From: Bin87 sp965197635
GTDB lineage: Bacteria; Chloroflexota; Dehalococcoidia; Lucifugimonadales; UBA3495
DNA length: 64,000 nt
Reading direction: 5' to 3'
Assembly: GCA_965197635.1 (NCBI GenBank)
Contig: CBDANN010000005.1
Location: forward strand, 124,001 to 188,000
Shown here: in pieces, positions 61,352 through 64,000 of the stretch
Layout: every line of letters begins with the position of its first letter
How positions within the stretch are numbered: the stretch's first letter is position 1
Program-made: the position numbers and the translations under genes
The notes under the pieces: model-generated
What the model was told of the DNA's origin: nothing
The model's database searches: none
What the model saw: only the letters and a program-made list of their open reading frames with translations

Positions 61352-63172
61352 ATGGCAGTTGCCATTTTAGCACGCGTGCCGCGTATTGTTATCGCCCTAA
61401 CGTTGCTGTTGGCCCTGGCCGCCATCCTGGCCTGTGGCGGCTCCACCGAGCCTCCCGCAGCCCCGGCGGCTCCCGTCGCGGCCACGGAAGCCCCGGCCGC
61501 AGCCGCCACTATCGCCGCGCCGGAGCCCACCGCCATGCCGGCCATGGCCGAAAGCGACCTGATGCTCCACCTGGCCGTAACGCCGCTGCCTCAGGACACG
61601 TTCTACCCCTGGCTGGCCACCAGCAGCGGCCATCTCCCCTTCCGACCGATGTGGGAGAACCTCACCACCATCTCCCCGGAAACCGGCGTCTCCACCATCC
61701 TGCCCCAGTTGGCTAAGGAATGGGACGTCAGCCCCGACGCCAGCGAGTACACCTTCCGACTCCAGGAGGGCGTCGAGCTCCACCACGGCTGGGGTGAGTT
61801 CACCGTCAAGGACGTCATCCTGACCATTGACCAGCAGATGTCCGACCCCCTCGCCGGCTGCAAGGCGCCGCTCAAGCGCTTCATGGGCACTGACTCCATG
61901 ACCGAGATGATCGCCAACGGCGGCATGGAGGTCATCGACGACTACACTTTCAAGATGACGTTGGCCCAGCCCCAGGTGGACGTCGCCGATTGGTGGTTCA
62001 ACATCCTGGTGGTGCCCTGCGCCGCGGTCCGCAGCGCGGCCCAGTACGAAGCCGAGGGCGACGCCATGTTCGAAACCGGCCCGGCCGGCACGGGCGGTTA
62101 CCAGTTCGTGGGGCGGGAACTCAAGGAGTTCACCGAGTACGAGGCCGTGCCCTTCGACCACTGGCGGGTGAATCCGGAGTTCAAGCACCTGCGGATCACC
62201 ACGGCGCCGGAGGACTTGACCCGGCTGGCCATGCTCCTTACCGGGGAAGCCAATATGGTGGACATTCCCAAAGTGTTGCACCAGCAGGCCATCGACGAAG
62301 GGATGGAAGTGTTTGAAAGCCCGCTACCCTCCGTGGGGCTAACCATCCTGCCCCTGGGTCAGTACTACGTCAGCGAGGTCAACTGGAACCCTGACACCGA
62401 ACCCTGGAATGCCCCCGGCGAAACCGGAGTACTGGTACGCGAGGCCTTGAACCGGGCCATCAACCGTGACCAGATCATCAACGAGCTGTTCAAGGGCCGC
62501 GGCGAGCCCCTGTACAACACCATCTTCCACGACACTCTGGAAGGTTGGAACCCACGCTGGGCCGACGAATTCGACGAGAAGTACGGCTACGACCCTGAAA
62601 AGGCCAAGCAGCTGCTGGATCAGGCCGGCTTCCCCGGCGACAACGGCCAGAACCGTTTCACCATGGAGGTCTGGCAGTCCAGCTTGCCCGGCCTCCCGGA
62701 GACCATCGAGGTCTCGCAAACCGTCGCCCAGTCCTTCCAGGACATTGGCATTGACGCCAAGTTGGTGGAAGTGGAATTCGCCCGCGCCATCGACGCGTTC
62801 CGCGACCAGCACGACGCTCACTTCATCCTGCCCGTGCGCCAGACCATCCGGCAGATCAACGCCAACGCCCGCATCTACTACTACACCGGCGCCACCAACC
62901 CCGACACCGGCCTCCCCAACGGCGGCGTCCTCTACATGGAAGACCCGCTGTACGACTCCACTTACGAGGCCCTGCTGGAAGAGACCGACGCGGACGAACG
63001 CCACCGGCTGGTCCAGGCCATGGGCGATGACATCTACGACACCTATCGCACCATCCCCATCGTGAACATCCGCTCCACGCTGGTGGTGAACCCGGACGAC
63101 GTACACGAGTACAAATTCGGCAGCCTCACCGGCGTCTTCGGCCACCTGGAGTACGCCAAGGCCGCAAAATAG
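61352..63172 (+). CDS. ABC transporter solute-binding lipoprotein, family 5
   Basis: 606 residues. AGGAG precedes the ATG with seven-base spacing. A signal with lipobox (LLALAAILACGG) is followed by a Pro/Ala-rich linker and an SBP_bac_5 domain with YPWLATSSGHLPFRPMWENL, LREALNRAINRDQIINELF-like sequence (VREALNRAINRDQI) and WNPRWADEFDEKYG. It differs from the binding proteins at 23-31 kb, and its closest relative is the next gene. It is extracytoplasmic, membrane-tethered and delivers an unknown ligand, peptide or similar, to a permease not seen next to it. Confidence 0.92.
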   Translation: MAVAILARVPRIVIALTLLLALAAILACGGSTEPPAAPAAPVAATEAPAAAATIAAPEPTAMPAMAESDLMLHLAVTPLPQDTFYPWLATSSGHLPFRPMWENLTTISPETGVSTILPQLAKEWDVSPDASEYTFRLQEGVELHHGWGEFTVKDVILTIDQQMSDPLAGCKAPLKRFMGTDSMTEMIANGGMEVIDDYTFKMTLAQPQVDVADWWFNILVVPCAAVRSAAQYEAEGDAMFETGPAGTGGYQFVGRELKEFTEYEAVPFDHWRVNPEFKHLRITTAPEDLTRLAMLLTGEANMVDIPKVLHQQAIDEGMEVFESPLPSVGLTILPLGQYYVSEVNWNPDTEPWNAPGETGVLVREALNRAINRDQIINELFKGRGEPLYNTIFHDTLEGWNPRWADEFDEKYGYDPEKAKQLLDQAGFPGDNGQNRFTMEVWQSSLPGLPETIEVSQTVAQSFQDIGIDAKLVEVEFARAIDAFRDQHDAHFILPVRQTIRQINANARIYYYTGATNPDTGLPNGGVLYMEDPLYDSTYEALLEETDADERHRLVQAMGDDIYDTYRTIPIVNIRSTLVVNPDDVHEYKFGSLTGVFGHLEYAKAAK

Positions 63173-63197
63173 TCGAGCGGCTTTGGCTTGTTCTCTG

Positions 63198-63232
63198 CGA
63201 GTAGGGGCAGGTTTCAAACCTGCCCCTACTCG
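63198..63232 (+). terminator. Hairpin after the solute-binding protein gene
   Basis: A perfect 17-bp inverted repeat (CGAGTAGGGGCAGGTTT and its inverse) separated by one base, a member of the GTAGGGGC palindrome family. It follows the stop codon by 26 bases and could end or protect the transcript. Confidence 0.65.
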
Positions 63233-63259
63233 CGTGTATCAGGCCATACAGCATCACAA

Positions 63260-63355
63260 TCGGGGTCTTTCCAAAGTCACAGGATCCAGGCGTCTCCGCT
63301 CGTCCTGAGCCTGTCGAAAGACGGACTCATGGTTCGACAGGCTCACCATGAGCGG
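63260..63355. repeat. Dispersed intergenic repeat, second copy
   Basis: GGGGTCTTTCCAAAGTC followed by CTCGTCCTGAGCCTGTCGAA and GGTTCGACAGGCTCACCATG. Same building blocks as 23065-23152, with the long arms in reversed order. Confidence 0.7.
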
Positions 63356-63400
63356 AAAGCAAGTGCCTTTGGCAACGCCCTGCATCACAATTGCCAATAA

Positions 63401-63429
63401 TTGACATTGTGCTGCGCCAATGCTATCAT
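63401..63429 (+). promoter_or_regulatory. Putative promoter of the last gene
   Basis: TTGACA at 63401-63406 and TATCAT at 63424-63429, 17-base spacer, in an A+T-rich stretch about 140 bases before the ATG at 63568. Confidence 0.5.
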
Positions 63430-63567
63430 TATATGTAATAATCATTATTCTAAATGCACATTGCACGGCGCCGACTTCCGCAACAACGCTCATCAGCACG
63501 CCAACGGAGGACCAGATTAACGGAGGACCAGATTTGAAGCTAATCCCCGGATGATGGAGGTGCCCGT

Positions 63568-64000
63568 ATGATTAATTCTCGCATCGCCAACCTGCTCCGT
63601 ATGTCCATCACCCTATCGACGCTCCCGGCGCTGGCTGCCGTTTTGGCCTGCGGCCCGGCGGAGCCTTTCCCGGATACCGCCGTTACCGCGCCAGCCCCGG
63701 TCGGCAGCGTTGCTGCCGTCACTCCCATTCCCGCACCGGAATCCGAAACGACCGTGAACCAGAGCGAGGCGACACTCCACCTGGCAATTACTCCCTTGCC
63801 CCAGGATACCTACCTGCCCTGGCTGGCCACCAGCAGCGGCCACCTGATCTTCCGTCCCATGTGGGAGAACCTGACGACCATTGACCCCGCGACCGGCGTT
63901 TCGCAGATCTATCCCCAGCTGGCCACCGGGTGGGACATCAGCTCCGACGCCACCGAGTACACCTTTCGCCTCCGCCAGGACGTTCCTCTTCACTTCGGCT
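63568..64000 (+). CDS. ABC transporter solute-binding lipoprotein, family 5 (partial)
   Basis: First 144 codons of a second family 5 binding protein; the rest lies beyond the window. GGAGG seven bases upstream supports the ATG at 63568. The lipobox is LAAVLACGP, followed by a linker and TLHLAITPLPQDTYLPWLAT, FRPMWENLTTIDPATGVS, nearly identical in order to the gene at 61352-63172. The two are tandem paralogues, each with its own promoter, so they may bind different ligands under separate control. Confidence 0.88.
   Translation, partial: MINSRIANLLRMSITLSTLPALAAVLACGPAEPFPDTAVTAPAPVGSVAAVTPIPAPESETTVNQSEATLHLAITPLPQDTYLPWLATSSGHLIFRPMWENLTTIDPATGVSQIYPQLATGWDISSDATEYTFRLRQDVPLHFG

Overview
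The window is G+C-rich bacterial chromosome. The families suggest a Chloroflexota bacterium, perhaps a marine or host-associated SAR202-like lineage: an alternative complex III (Act) cluster with cytochrome c maturation genes, many peptide/nickel-type ABC solute-binding proteins, a DUF1800/DUF1501 pair, a Uma2 protein and a GrdB-like selenoprotein. This assignment is inference; no rRNA is present.

Layout. 1-0.9 kb holds a split thiamine-diphosphate decarboxylase-like pair (minus, beta cut by the window edge). 1.0-4.8 kb is an insertion-sequence graveyard: IS1380 fragments, an IS701 fragment, an IS1182-like tail and two nested MITE-like elements. 5.0-8.9 kb carries an amidohydrolase, a VOC-fold protein and an MFS exporter. 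At 9.3-9.9 kb a 21-copy 18-bp tandem array sits in frame with the remains of an IS256-type transposase. 10.1-14.6 kb is a DUF1800 - DUF1501 - NHL-propeller operon. 14.6-19.6 kb holds a Fur regulator, a membrane vWA protein, recF, a sirtuin and an MscS channel, mostly tightly packed.

19.7-22.9 kb (minus) contains the most notable gene: two ORFs in one frame, separated by a single UGA, which together make one GrdB/PrdB-like protein with a U-x-x-C motif and a hairpin just after the UGA, so a probable selenoprotein. A coiled-coil protein lies 15 nt upstream; a frameshifted PaREP1/HEPN-like gene and a zinc alcohol dehydrogenase follow.

23.2-31.8 kb (minus) is a peptide-type ABC transport region: an intact lipoprotein, DppB and DppC, a natural DppB-DppC fusion permease, a broken DppC tail and a frameshifted second solute-binding protein. 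The matching ATPases (DppD, DppF types) are at 41.1-43.3 kb. Between them are a UvrD/PcrA helicase, tRNA-Ser(CGA) and a decayed integrative island (broken integrase, IS256 remnant, AlpA-like gene, one intact IS1380 copy, IS701 and unassigned IS fragments).

43.4-46.6 kb has two tiny membrane proteins, an atypical SDR, a Uma2 protein and a ROK kinase. 46.7-60.8 kb (minus) is a respiratory block: CcmG/ResA-like thioredoxin, CcmI-like, CcmF and CcmH, a PIN toxin-antitoxin pair, then ActE, two ActD, two NrfD-type subunits, ActB split into iron-sulfur and molybdopterin-type genes, pentahaem ActA and a small membrane protein. The Ccm proteins would mature the c-type haems of ActA and ActE, and the complex would pass electrons from quinol to cytochrome c or an oxidase encoded elsewhere. 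61.3-64.0 kb (plus) has two related solute-binding lipoproteins, the second cut by the window end. Short palindromic repeats recur between genes throughout.
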